DNA from: CAZGMJ01 sp964526785
GTDB lineage: Bacteria > Planctomycetota > Phycisphaerae > Sedimentisphaerales > Anaerobacaceae
Direction of reading: 5' to 3'
DNA length: 43,355 nt
Assembly: GCA_964526785.1 (NCBI GenBank)
Contig: CAZGMJ010000044.1
Span: forward strand, 1-43,355
The translations under genes and the position numbers were made by a program. The notes beneath the pieces are model-generated. The model saw only the letters and a program-made list of their open reading frames with translations. It made no database searches and was not told where the DNA came from. Below are positions 1 through 8,171 of this stretch, piece by piece (position 1 is the first letter of the stretch; the number at the start of each line of letters is the position of its first letter).

Positions 1-1
1 C

Positions 2-265
2 CAGACGACTCTCATCTTCGGGCTCGGCTACGGGCTTGCCAGGCTGCTCAAACTATCCTATCGCGACGCCGCCCCTTCGGCGATGATCGGGGCGTCAAAT
101 CACTTCGAGGTGGCGATCGCCACTTCAACGATGCTTTTCGGTCTGTCTTCAGGCGCGGCGCTGGCGACCGTCGTGGGCGTGCTGATCGAGGTTCCGGTGA
201 TGCTGCTGCTGGTGAAGATATGCCTCAAGACGAAAGGGTGGTTCCCGGCCGAAAGCGATCAATGA
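2..265 (+). CDS. ACR3-family arsenite efflux transporter, C-terminal fragment
   Basis: This is the 3' end of a gene that begins before the window; the reading frame is open from base 2 to the TGA at 263-265, giving about 87 residues. The sequence is typical of the last two membrane helices of ACR3 arsenite permeases: an IGASNHFEVA segment, then SGAALATVVGVLIEVPVML, then a short basic tail. The family exports arsenite across the inner membrane, using the membrane potential. The internal ATG at 83 lies inside the conserved helix region and is not a believable start. The partner ars genes, if any, would lie to the left. The facing downstream gene encodes an XRE-cupin regulator, not an ArsR repressor. 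Confidence 0.88.
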   Translation, partial: QTTLIFGLGYGLARLLKLSYRDAAPSAMIGASNHFEVAIATSTMLFGLSSGAALATVVGVLIEVPVMLLLVKICLKTKGWFPAESDQ

Positions 266-299
266 CACGGTTCGCACGGTCGGCTGTTGCGCAGCGGCG

Positions 300-884
300 T
301 TACTGTTGACTCTTGCGCTCGGTGCTTTCGAGCAACCTGCCGATGACGCTGATATCCTTGGGGATATGGACGGTGATGTATTCGCCTGATTCGATCTGCG
401 TGTACGAATGATCGAGCATTCCGTCAAAGAGGATCGTGTCGTCGGGATTGAGACGATACACCTTATCCTGAATGCTGAGATCGACGCATCCGGAGATGAC
501 GTAACAGAATTCGTGGACTTCTTCGTGCAGTTCCATGACATGGACGTAATCGCCGGCCTTGGCGGTGACGCGGATGAGCTTGCCTTTGTCGTATCGTGCG
601 ACACGGCAGTTCTCGGCTCCCGGACCGGCGGCTTCGGCCTGTTCCGGAACGGCGGGGCGCTTCTGCACGAGTTTGCGTTCGGCTAGACTGACCAGGCTGC
701 TCGTGCGCATCTGCAGGGCGCCGGCGATGGCGTCGAGCGTTTTGAGCGAGGGCATGGTCTTGTTGGTTTCGACGGATTCGACCGTGGTGTAGGTTCTGCC
801 GGCGGCGCGGGCGAGCGCTTCGAGGGTCAGGCCGAGCCGGCGTCTCAGGACACGCATGACGCTGAAGTCGTAGTTGCTGTTCAT
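300..884 (-). CDS. XRE-family transcriptional regulator with C-terminal cupin domain
   Basis: The protein has 194 residues. A helix-turn-helix of the XRE type covers about residues 8-62 (RRRLGLTLEALARAAGRT, then SVETNKTMPSLKTLDAIAGAL). A linker follows, then a single cupin barrel at about 105-190 with candidate metal or ligand residues in HEEVHEF and LDHSYTQ. Regulators of this architecture usually sense a small molecule through the cupin and control a neighbouring metabolic or transport gene; the ligand here cannot be read. The frame extends to 989, but the extra 35 residues look non-coding. I chose the ATG at 884 because AAAGG lies 8 bases upstream and the domain begins right after it. It converges on the arsenite exporter and faces a long non-coding region that may hold its own operator. 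Confidence 0.85.
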   Translation of the reverse strand: MNSNYDFSVMRVLRRRLGLTLEALARAAGRTYTTVESVETNKTMPSLKTLDAIAGALQMRTSSLVSLAERKLVQKRPAVPEQAEAAGPGAENCRVARYDKGKLIRVTAKAGDYVHVMELHEEVHEFCYVISGCVDLSIQDKVYRLNPDDTILFDGMLDHSYTQIESGEYITVHIPKDISVIGRLLESTERKSQQ

Positions 885-1665
885 CGTCGAGCCTTTCGAT
901 AGCGTTGACAACTGCCCGCCAACCCGGGCTTCTATGCGACAGCGGCAGTCCGGCAGCCGTGCTTCGGCGTCCCGTGCCGGATGATCCATCCGGCGACCAC
1001 CCCCTGCTACATCTCTGGACCCGTTTGTATATCAAAAAAAGTGCACATATGCGAGTAAAATATCTTCGACAAGGCAACCCGGCCGCACATCTGCCTCACA
1101 CGCGACCGGTTGCTCGGACAAGTGTGCCAATAATCTGGAAGGGAGCCTCTGCGAGAGGATGCACATGTTTCGGACGTTGTTGTGGCGTTCCTGCAGCACC
1201 CGGAAGAATTTCAAATTCATCCAGAATTATCAATAAACACCACCTTTTTCGCCTTTTTCAGCCGCCAACATCGCATGGGAGACAATAAAACCACACAAAT
1301 ATATATCCAATCTGCTTAATATTATGCCAACAAATAACAAGAAAAACAATTAAATGGTCGATGCGTGTTTTGCAAGACCGATGGCATCGCCAATGAGGCC
1401 GATGCCGGCGTTCTTATGGAAAACCGCTTTGGTTTGACGTTAGGCCGAGCAGGTTCGACAAGGCCTGAGGCGGTTTTCGGGGTAGGTAAATGCAGGGACC
1501 GCGTTCCGGAATGGACCGCGTATCTGCGAGAAGTGCTTCAATTGGGGGTGTATCGCTGAAAGGTCGGGGCGTATTTGTCCTGTCAAGCCAAAGCTCGATC
1601 TTGCGGCGGAACCGCAAACAAGAGAAGCAATATCGTAACAGTCTAATATTGTAGGAGAGAGCAGT
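885..1665. other. Gene-free region upstream of cheW
   Basis: About 780 bases with no convincing gene on either strand. The short open frames here lack ribosome sites and recognisable protein. Bases 1020-1060 contain a T/A-rich stretch with the palindrome GTGCAC that could be an operator for the divergent XRE-cupin gene. Bases 1220-1350 are clearly AT-rich, unlike the surroundings. I see no tRNA, rRNA or clear terminator. Confidence 0.5.
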
Positions 1666-2178
1666 ATGTCTGAAGTGGCTACAAGTGCGCGCAGCGCCAA
1701 GACCGAAGCGCTGCTGGACAAGGAGGGCAAGTACCTGACGTTTGCTCTCGGGCCGGAAGAATACGGCCTGGAGATACTGAAGGTACGGGAGATCATCGGA
1801 TACATGGAGATCACCGCAGTTCCGCAGACGCCGCATGAGGTTAAGGGCGTGATTAATCTGCGGGGACAGGTCATTCCGGTGGTGGACCTTCGGGCGAAGT
1901 TCGGAATGGAGGCGGCGGACGTGACCGACCAAACCTGCATCATCGTGGTAGAGATCGCCCAGCAATCGCGTACGTTCAGTACGGGAATCATCGTAGATCG
2001 CGTTCAGGAGGTCCTGGACATCGCCGGAAAAGATATCGAACAGGCCCCGCAGTTCGACGCGTCGATGCAGACGGACTTCATTCTCGGAATGGGCAAGATC
2101 GGCGAATCGGTAAAGATTCTGCTCGACATCGACGCGGTGCTGGGCGGCAACGATTTGTCAGGTCTCGCCGAGGAATGA
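1666..2178 (+). CDS. cheW: Chemotaxis coupling protein CheW (copy 1)
   Basis: 170 residues, the usual CheW length. CheW is the cytoplasmic adaptor that links chemoreceptors to the kinase CheA. Family features are clear: KYLTFALGPEEYGLEILKVREIIGY near residue 23, the VKGVINLRGQVIPVVDLR core near 66, and a C-terminal DFILGMGKIGESVKILLD segment. The ATG at 1666 is preceded by GGAGAG. It is followed after 87 bases by a chemoreceptor gene, and a second cheW-receptor pair lies 2.8 kb downstream with a protein that is nearly the same outside the first 20 residues. No cheA, cheR or cheB is in the window, so this pair probably feeds a kinase encoded elsewhere. Confidence 0.95.
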   Translation: MSEVATSARSAKTEALLDKEGKYLTFALGPEEYGLEILKVREIIGYMEITAVPQTPHEVKGVINLRGQVIPVVDLRAKFGMEAADVTDQTCIIVVEIAQQSRTFSTGIIVDRVQEVLDIAGKDIEQAPQFDASMQTDFILGMGKIGESVKILLDIDAVLGGNDLSGLAEE

Positions 2179-2265
2179 GGTTCTAAATACGGGGGGGGCG
2201 CCCTCGCCCGCATACAGGGCAGGGGCTGAAATACGGATTCAAGGAAAGTTGTTTGGAGACAAAGC

Positions 2266-4218
2266 ATGTTCAAGCAAATGAGACTCGCAACGAAGATGGG
2301 ACTCGGTTTTGGTGTACTCGTTGTCATATCCGGCATTCTCGGCTATGCAAGCTGGAACGGACTGAGCAACGTGACAACAAACGTGCATTTGGCCGAGGAA
2401 GGTAATGAATGCCTGGCGAAGCTCAACACATGCGCACTGTTGCGCAAAGATTTTGCCGAGCGCGGATTCGAGAACTACGCCAACGAGAACAAGAACGCAT
2501 CCGACAAATGGCACGAAGCTTACGTTGACCTGACCGCTACACTCGATACGTTCAAGTCGAACCCGGCCCTGAGTGAGGGCGACAAGGCGCTCGTGCAGAA
2601 GGCAATCAGCGGCATGGGGCCGTATAAGGTATCTTTCGAGCATCAGGAAGCGGCTCGGCGCATGAAGGACCAGGCTTTCAAGAGTTGGGGCAAGGTCGGC
2701 TGGGACATTACGAATCAGGTGCAGACCATCATCAGCAGCGTGATCGACCCGGGTCGGCAGGCTGCGGAGCAGGCCAGGGACGCGGCCGCGATTACGAGGT
2801 GGGGAAACATCGCAAACACCCTGAACGAAAAGGTCTTCCAGGAGTTTCTGGTATTGCGCGTCAACGCAGTATACCTGATGGCGACCAACAGCGAGACCCA
2901 GTGGCAGTCGTATCAGGAACAACTTGCGAAGGTCGAGAATGGCATCGAAGCGTGGGGGCAACTGGTCAAGGGAGAGAGCGCTCTGGAGAGCGCCGCAGGC
3001 AAGATCGGCGATTTTATTAGTTCGTACAAAGCCGCCGGACAGCAGTATCACGACGGAATGGAAGCTCAGCAGGCAGCGGACGTCGAAATGGCCTCGGCGG
3101 CAAAGGCAATCGTCGATTCCATCGATGAGCTTGAGTCTTCGCTGCAAACCCAGATGTCCGCGGTGGCGGCTCGCACGAATACCATCATGATCACAATGGC
3201 GAGTTGTGGCATCGTTCTCGGCGTCGTGCTTGCAGTGGTGATTACGTTGAGCATCGTTCGACCGATCAATCGCATTATCTCAGGTCTGCGCGAAGGTTCC
3301 GAGCAGGTGGCCTCGGCAGCCGGCCAGGTATCGAGCGCATCGCAATCATTGGCTGAGGGTGCGACCGAGCAGGCGGCCGGTCTGGAAGAGACGTCCTCCA
3401 GCCTGGAGGAGATGTCCTCGATGACCAAGCAGAACGCCGACAATGCCCAGCAGGCCAATACGCTGGCGACCGAGGCCCGCAAGGCGGCCAACGACGGCAG
3501 CGAGTCCATGGGCCGGATGAATACGGCTATCCAGGATATCCAGAAGAGTTCTGATGAGACGGCCAAGATCATCAAAGTGATCGATGAGATCGCGTTCCAG
3601 ACGAACCTGCTGGCGCTCAACGCGGCGGTTGAAGCCGCTCGTGCGGGCGAAGCGGGCAAGGGCTTTGCGGTCGTCGCCGAAGAGGTTCGCAATCTGGCGA
3701 TGCGTTCGGCCGAGGCGGCCAAGAATACGGCCAGCATGATCGAGGAATCGGTCAAGAACTCGAAGAACGGCGTGGATATCGCGACTGAAGTGAGCAAGGT
3801 GCTCGATGAGATCGTCCAGGGCGTCGGCAAGACGACGGATCTGGTGGGCGAGATTGCGGCGGCCTCACAGGAACAGGCCCAGGGCATCGACCAGGTCAAT
3901 ACTGCGGTGGCGCAGATGGACAAGGTCACGCAGCAGAACGCGGCCAACGCCGAGGAAAGCGCCAGCGCTTCGGAAGAAATGAACGCCCAGGCCGAGTCCA
4001 TGAACGACATCGTGGCCCAACTTGCCGCCATCGTCGGAGGCAAGAACGCGAGAAATACCGGAGCATCACAGCCGGAACCTCGCAGGCTTTCAAAATCAGA
4101 CCACACTTTCCATCAGATAGCGGCGGGAAAACGGGAACATAGCGAGAGCGCACCTAAAGCCGAGAAGGCAATACCGCTGGACAGCGACAACGATGATTTC
4201 GCACAGTTCAATGATTAA
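2266..4218 (+). CDS. Methyl-accepting chemotaxis protein (copy 1)
   Basis: 650 residues. A first membrane helix at about 10-29 is followed by a mostly helical periplasmic sensor of about 275 residues (possibly of the four-helix or HBM type, not certain). A second helix lies at about 306-330, then the cytoplasmic signalling domain with the hairpin tip IDEIAFQTNLLALNAAVEAA near 440. Only a short RPINRII-type stretch follows the second helix, so a complete HAMP domain is not obvious. The C-terminus ends in an acidic tail beginning AIPLD and ending FAQFND; the downstream receptor has a similar tail, which may dock CheR-type methylation enzymes. The gene follows cheW and is closed by a strong terminator. 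Its signalling domain is nearly identical at DNA level to that of the receptor at 5582-7924. Confidence 0.95.
   Translation: MFKQMRLATKMGLGFGVLVVISGILGYASWNGLSNVTTNVHLAEEGNECLAKLNTCALLRKDFAERGFENYANENKNASDKWHEAYVDLTATLDTFKSNPALSEGDKALVQKAISGMGPYKVSFEHQEAARRMKDQAFKSWGKVGWDITNQVQTIISSVIDPGRQAAEQARDAAAITRWGNIANTLNEKVFQEFLVLRVNAVYLMATNSETQWQSYQEQLAKVENGIEAWGQLVKGESALESAAGKIGDFISSYKAAGQQYHDGMEAQQAADVEMASAAKAIVDSIDELESSLQTQMSAVAARTNTIMITMASCGIVLGVVLAVVITLSIVRPINRIISGLREGSEQVASAAGQVSSASQSLAEGATEQAAGLEETSSSLEEMSSMTKQNADNAQQANTLATEARKAANDGSESMGRMNTAIQDIQKSSDETAKIIKVIDEIAFQTNLLALNAAVEAARAGEAGKGFAVVAEEVRNLAMRSAEAAKNTASMIEESVKNSKNGVDIATEVSKVLDEIVQGVGKTTDLVGEIAAASQEQAQGIDQVNTAVAQMDKVTQQNAANAEESASASEEMNAQAESMNDIVAQLAAIVGGKNARNTGASQPEPRRLSKSDHTFHQIAAGKREHSESAPKAEKAIPLDSDNDDFAQFND
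3397..3978 (+). repeat. Chemoreceptor signalling-domain repeat, copy 1
   Basis: This coding stretch aligns without gaps to 6893-7474 (offset 3496). Bases 3715-3953 are identical over 239 bp to 7211-7449, including third codon positions; the rest shows scattered, mostly synonymous changes. The sensor halves on either side are unrelated. Confidence 0.9.
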
Positions 4219-4243
4219 CGGCGATATTGTCAGAATCGGCGAA

Positions 4244-4281
4244 GCCTCAGACGGACTATTGAATCCGTCTGGGGCTTTTTC
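4244..4281 (+). terminator. Rho-independent terminator after chemoreceptor 1
   Basis: A 12-bp stem (left arm 4244-4255, right arm 4264-4275, one G-U pair) with an 8-base loop, followed by TTTTTC. It lies 26 bases after the receptor stop codon, so the first cheW-receptor pair appears to be its own transcription unit. Confidence 0.9.
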
Positions 4282-5018
4282 TTTGCGCCGGAGGAAGCCT
4301 GGAAGGTGAACGCCAGGCAAGCCGGAACAGCAACGCCCCGAATGAGCGAACAAAAAAGCGCCTCAACGAGAAGTCATATCAAGCTGAACAGCACCCCGCC
4401 GTAAGAACCACCGCCACAGCAAAATGCACATAATCCTTAGAAGATTAACGGACAATTCCTGCGGTTATCGGAAGCATTCGGAGCTTTTGCGACAATATTG
4501 TATACCTCGATAGACAATAGGGATGAATAGATTGCAGCGATCAAATCGCCCCTGATGATTATCTAACACGCATTCGCTCGATGCGGTCCCCGCCAGAGCC
4601 ATTGGTCGAGAACGCTTATTCGGCGACACATGGCCAAATTTGCGAAAGTGTCACTTTATTTTCTGCGATTATAAGGTGCGAAGCTATTCACAGCCTGCAG
4701 GGGGCCCAGAGCCGTGAATCAGTTTGCCGTTGAAACAGATTCAAAGCTCGCAACGCAACAGGGTCAACAGGGAAGCATCTGAAGTTTGCGTTCGGCGAAC
4801 AGTGTACGTTAACACTTTTGCAAACAGGTTTTCGTCGCAATGCAGGTTGTGCAGTACAACAATTCTGACAATTCGCACAGCAGCAAGCTGAGAGAGGGTG
4901 TTCCCAGGCATACGGGCTGCTGTGGCAGCACATCTTTCAACGACCCAAACCAAAGCCGATTTCAACAGGATTAGAATCTGTCAACGCACAGACATCCATG
5001 TTTCAGGAGAGTTACAAG
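4282..5018. other. Gene-free region between the two chemotaxis pairs
   Basis: About 740 bases without a supportable gene. It is richer in A and T than the flanking genes and presumably carries the promoter of the second cheW-receptor pair. A small palindrome ACAATATTGT sits at 4494-4503. I found no clear sigma-70, sigma-54 or sigma-28 promoter and no structural RNA. Confidence 0.5.
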
Positions 5019-5528
5019 ATGGGAACGGGAACGGAAAAAGCAAAAAGCATCAATAGTGCCGCAATTACGGAAAGGGGCGGCAAATACCTGACGTTCGCAC
5101 TGGGGCCGGAGGAGTACGGCCTGGAAATCCTCAAGGTGCGGGAAATCATCGGCTATATCGACGTGACCGCGGTGCCTCAAACGCCCCACTACGTTAAAGG
5201 GGTGATCAACCTGCGGGGCCAGGTCATACCAGTGATCGATCTGCGCGCCAAGTTCGGCATGGATACCGCGGACGTGACCGAGCAGACATGCATCATTGTG
5301 GTGGAGATAGCCCAGGATGCTCAGACATTCAGTACGGGCATTGTCGTCGACCATGTCCAAGAGGTGCTGGATATCGACGGCGGGAACATCGAAGAGGCGC
5401 CGCAGTTCGGAGCATCGGTGAACACCGACTTCATCCTGGGCATGGGCAAGATCGGAGAGTCCGTGAAGATACTGCTCGACATCAACGCGGTGCTGAGCAA
5501 GGCGGATTTGTCCGGTTTCGGATCCTGA
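5019..5528 (+). CDS. cheW: Chemotaxis coupling protein CheW (copy 2)
   Basis: 169 residues and a close paralogue of the CheW at 1666-2178: the same KYLTFALGPEEYGLEILK opening, VKGVINLRGQVIPVIDLR core and DFILGMGKIGESVKILLD end. The in-frame ATG at 4998 has no ribosome site, while the ATG at 5019 has AGGAG about 10 bases upstream, so 5019 is preferred. The first 20 residues differ from copy 1. It lies 53 bases before a chemoreceptor gene, which suggests a dedicated adaptor-receptor unit. As in copy 1, no kinase gene is adjacent. Confidence 0.95.
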   Translation: MGTGTEKAKSINSAAITERGGKYLTFALGPEEYGLEILKVREIIGYIDVTAVPQTPHYVKGVINLRGQVIPVIDLRAKFGMDTADVTEQTCIIVVEIAQDAQTFSTGIVVDHVQEVLDIDGGNIEEAPQFGASVNTDFILGMGKIGESVKILLDINAVLSKADLSGFGS

Positions 5529-5581
5529 GCACTAAGCGACAAGTATGACAACACACAACGTGATTCTCAAGGAGCATTGGT

Positions 5582-7924
5582 ATGCTTAAGAAACTGAGTT
5601 TGCGGGCGAAGCTACTTACAGCGGGGATTCTGCTGACCGTCGTTCCGCTGGTGATTGTGTCGATCATGGTGTTCGTCGAGAACGACAAGATGGTTCAGGC
5701 GGCATCCGAAGAGAGCGACAAACTGGCGTACACCGATCTCGACCACGTCGCGCAGGGTGTGTATCGTCTGTGTCGAACCCAGCAGGAGGTATTGCAGCAG
5801 AACGTGAATTACGCACTGAACGTCGCGCGGGACGTGCTGAAGAATATGGGCCAGGTGCATTTCGCCAAAGAAACGGCTACATGGAGCGCGGTGAACCAGT
5901 ACACCAAGGAAGTCTCCCAGGTCAAACTCCCGCGGATGCAGGTTGCGCAAACGTGGCTGGGGCAGAACTTCAGCATGCAGGAATCATCGCCGGTGGTGGA
6001 CAAGACCAAGGCCCTGGTTGGAGGGACGTGCACGATTTTCCAGCGTATGAATGAAAACGGCGACATGCTTCGTGTTTGCACGAACGTCCAGAAGAAGGAC
6101 GGAACGCGCGCCATCGGCACGTATATTCCGCGGACCAATCCTGACGGGACGCCCAATCCGGTGATTTCCACGATCATGCAGGGCAAGACCTTCGAAGGCC
6201 GTGCTTACGTGGTGAACAAGTGGTACATCACGGCATACGAACCGATCTTCAACAAGGAAGACCGTGTCGTTGGCGTTCTGTACGTCGGCGTGCCGCAGGA
6301 GAGCGCAACGTCTCTGCGACAAGCCATCATGGAGACCGAGATCGGCAAGACAGGCTACGTCTACGTTCTGGATTCCAAGGGCAATTACGTCATCTCCAAG
6401 GGCGGCAGACGCGACGGGGAGAATATATGGAACGCCACAGACGCCGACGGCGATCTCTTCATTCAAGACCTATGCCAAAAGGCGGTCACCCTGAAGCCGG
6501 GCGAACTGGGAGAGGCCCGCTATCCGTGGAAGAACACAGGCGATACCGCCCCGCGGGAGAAGATCGTACGACTGATGTATTTCGAGCCCTGGGACTGGAT
6601 CATCGGGGTGGGCTCCTATCTGGACGAATTCCAGGCAGCGCAGAGGCGGGTAACGGCAATCGGCCATACGAGCGACACCATTCTCATCGGCGTGCTTGCA
6701 GCTTCGCTTATTTTGGCCGCGGCGGTATGGTTCTTCATTTCACGCGGTATTGCAGGCAAGATTACGCGTATCGTCGCCCAGTTGACCGAGGGGTCCGAGC
6801 AGGTGGCTTCGGCATCGGGACAGGTATCTTCCGCATCGCAGTCACTGGCCGAAGGAGCGACCGAGCAGGCGGCGGGGCTGGAAGAAACCTCGTCCAGCCT
6901 GGAGGAGATGGCCTCGATGACCAAGCAGAACGCCGACAACGCCCAGCAGGCCAACACGCTGGCGACCGAGGCCCGCAAAGCGGCCAACGACGGCAGCGAG
7001 TCCATGGGCCGGATGAATACGGCCATCCAGGATATCCAGAAGAGTTCTGATGAGACGGCCAAAATCATCAAAGTGATCGATGAGATCGCGTTCCAGACGA
7101 ATCTGCTGGCGCTCAACGCCGCGGTTGAAGCGGCTCGTGCGGGCGAAGCGGGCAAGGGCTTTGCGGTGGTCGCCGAAGAGGTCCGCAATCTGGCGATGCG
7201 TTCGGCCGAAGCGGCCAAGAATACGGCCAGCATGATCGAGGAATCGGTCAAGAACTCGAAGAACGGCGTGGATATCGCGACTGAAGTGAGCAAGGTGCTC
7301 GATGAGATCGTCCAGGGCGTCGGCAAGACGACGGATCTGGTGGGCGAGATTGCGGCGGCCTCACAGGAACAGGCCCAGGGCATCGACCAGGTCAATACTG
7401 CGGTGGCGCAGATGGACAAGGTCACGCAGCAGAACGCGGCCAACGCCGAACAAAGCGCCAGCGCTTCGGAAGAACTCAGCGCGCAGGCGGGACAGATGAA
7501 TCATATCGTCGCGGAACTCGCCCAAATCGTCAGCGGGAACCGACAACGATCGAGCGGACATGGAGCGAACCAGCGGCACAAATCGCGCAGATTTGCCCAA
7601 TCCGACAGCGTCCTCCACACCATTGCGGACGGCGGCCCAAACTGCTGGGAAAGAAAGAACTGCGGACGCATCCCGGGCGGCGACAAAGTTGACAGCCTCG
7701 GCGTATGCCCCGCCTATCCGGATCGGGGGCGAGACTGTTGGCGCGTGGCCGGCACATTCTGCGGTGGAGAAGTCCAGGGATCAGCCGCCCAGAAACTGAT
7801 GAGCTGTACACAGTGCGACTTCTATAAGCACGCCAAACGCAACAGCAAGTCCGACGCAAACGCTGCGACACACAATGCCATCCCTCTGGATGATGATGAG
7901 CAATTACGGCATTTTAATGCGTAG
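5582..7924 (+). CDS. Methyl-accepting chemotaxis protein with Cache sensor and C-terminal two-CW domain
   Basis: 780 residues. A membrane helix at about 10-32, then a large periplasmic sensor at about 35-360 that fits the Cache3/Cache2 fusion family (GGTCTIFQRMNENGDMLRV, WYITAYEPIF, VGVLYVGVP, TGYVYVLDSKGNYVIS, PWDWIIGVGSYLDEF). A second helix lies at about 366-388, followed by the signalling domain with its EIAFQTNLLALNAAVEAA tip. After it, residues 688-752 form a cysteine-rich module with CWERKNCGR, GVCPAYPD, DCWRVAGTFCGG and CTQCDFYKHA, which I recognise as a two-CW domain; its function is not established and metal or redox binding is inferred. The acidic tail starts AIPLDDDE. The ATG is preceded by AAGGAG. 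A terminator follows about 90 bases after the stop. Confidence 0.95.
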   Translation: MLKKLSLRAKLLTAGILLTVVPLVIVSIMVFVENDKMVQAASEESDKLAYTDLDHVAQGVYRLCRTQQEVLQQNVNYALNVARDVLKNMGQVHFAKETATWSAVNQYTKEVSQVKLPRMQVAQTWLGQNFSMQESSPVVDKTKALVGGTCTIFQRMNENGDMLRVCTNVQKKDGTRAIGTYIPRTNPDGTPNPVISTIMQGKTFEGRAYVVNKWYITAYEPIFNKEDRVVGVLYVGVPQESATSLRQAIMETEIGKTGYVYVLDSKGNYVISKGGRRDGENIWNATDADGDLFIQDLCQKAVTLKPGELGEARYPWKNTGDTAPREKIVRLMYFEPWDWIIGVGSYLDEFQAAQRRVTAIGHTSDTILIGVLAASLILAAAVWFFISRGIAGKITRIVAQLTEGSEQVASASGQVSSASQSLAEGATEQAAGLEETSSSLEEMASMTKQNADNAQQANTLATEARKAANDGSESMGRMNTAIQDIQKSSDETAKIIKVIDEIAFQTNLLALNAAVEAARAGEAGKGFAVVAEEVRNLAMRSAEAAKNTASMIEESVKNSKNGVDIATEVSKVLDEIVQGVGKTTDLVGEIAAASQEQAQGIDQVNTAVAQMDKVTQQNAANAEQSASASEELSAQAGQMNHIVAELAQIVSGNRQRSSGHGANQRHKSRRFAQSDSVLHTIADGGPNCWERKNCGRIPGGDKVDSLGVCPAYPDRGRDCWRVAGTFCGGEVQGSAAQKLMSCTQCDFYKHAKRNSKSDANAATHNAIPLDDDEQLRHFNA
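6893..7474 (+). repeat. Chemoreceptor signalling-domain repeat, copy 2
   Basis: Counterpart of 3397-3978 in the first receptor, with a perfect 239-bp match (7211-7449 against 3715-3953). Identity falls away toward the sensor and after the signalling domain. Confidence 0.9.
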
Positions 7925-8012
7925 AGGTGCAGGAAGAGGATTCGAGCCCGCCATGCCGCCGGTAACGTGCATCGGCGTTCGCGACAGGCGGGACGGTGGG
8001 AGCAGAGAAAAA

Positions 8013-8042
8013 GGCGGACGCACAGGCGTCCGCTTTTTTTTT
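8013..8042 (+). terminator. Rho-independent terminator after chemoreceptor 2
   Basis: Perfect 8-bp GC-rich stem (GCGGACGC at 8014-8021 with GCGTCCGC at 8026-8033), ACAG loop, then nine T. A run of A precedes the stem, so it could also work on the other strand. It separates the chemotaxis genes from the following metabolic run. Confidence 0.92.
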
Positions 8043-8084
8043 CGCACGGCCTGATGCTCTGAACGCTGCGGACGGACTTGGGCG

Positions 8085-8114
8085 TTGACACATCGGCCGC
8101 GGGCATTGTACATT
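8085..8114 (+). promoter_or_regulatory. Candidate sigma-70 promoter for phosphomannomutase
   Basis: A perfect TTGACA (8085-8090), an 18-base spacer and TACATT (8109-8114, 4 of 6 consensus). It lies just after the chemotaxis terminator and 57 bases before the ATG of the next gene. The -10 element is weak. Confidence 0.5.
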
Positions 8115-8171
8115 ACGCACTGTTGGCCGGAAGAGGCACAGTCAGTATGGATACGTGATAGGAGCCAGATT

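Noticed and set aside
1365..1991. Short frames before and antisense to cheW copy 1
   Set aside because: No ribosome site or domain; mostly mirror frames of cheW.
3066..4106. 346-residue antisense frame in the first chemoreceptor (and its twin in the second)
   Set aside because: It appears in both receptors only because the coding DNA is duplicated; no independent evidence.
4284..4350. Possible signal recognition particle RNA
   Set aside because: Short runs resemble the GGAAGC and CAGG blocks, but the order and the conserved apical loop do not match.
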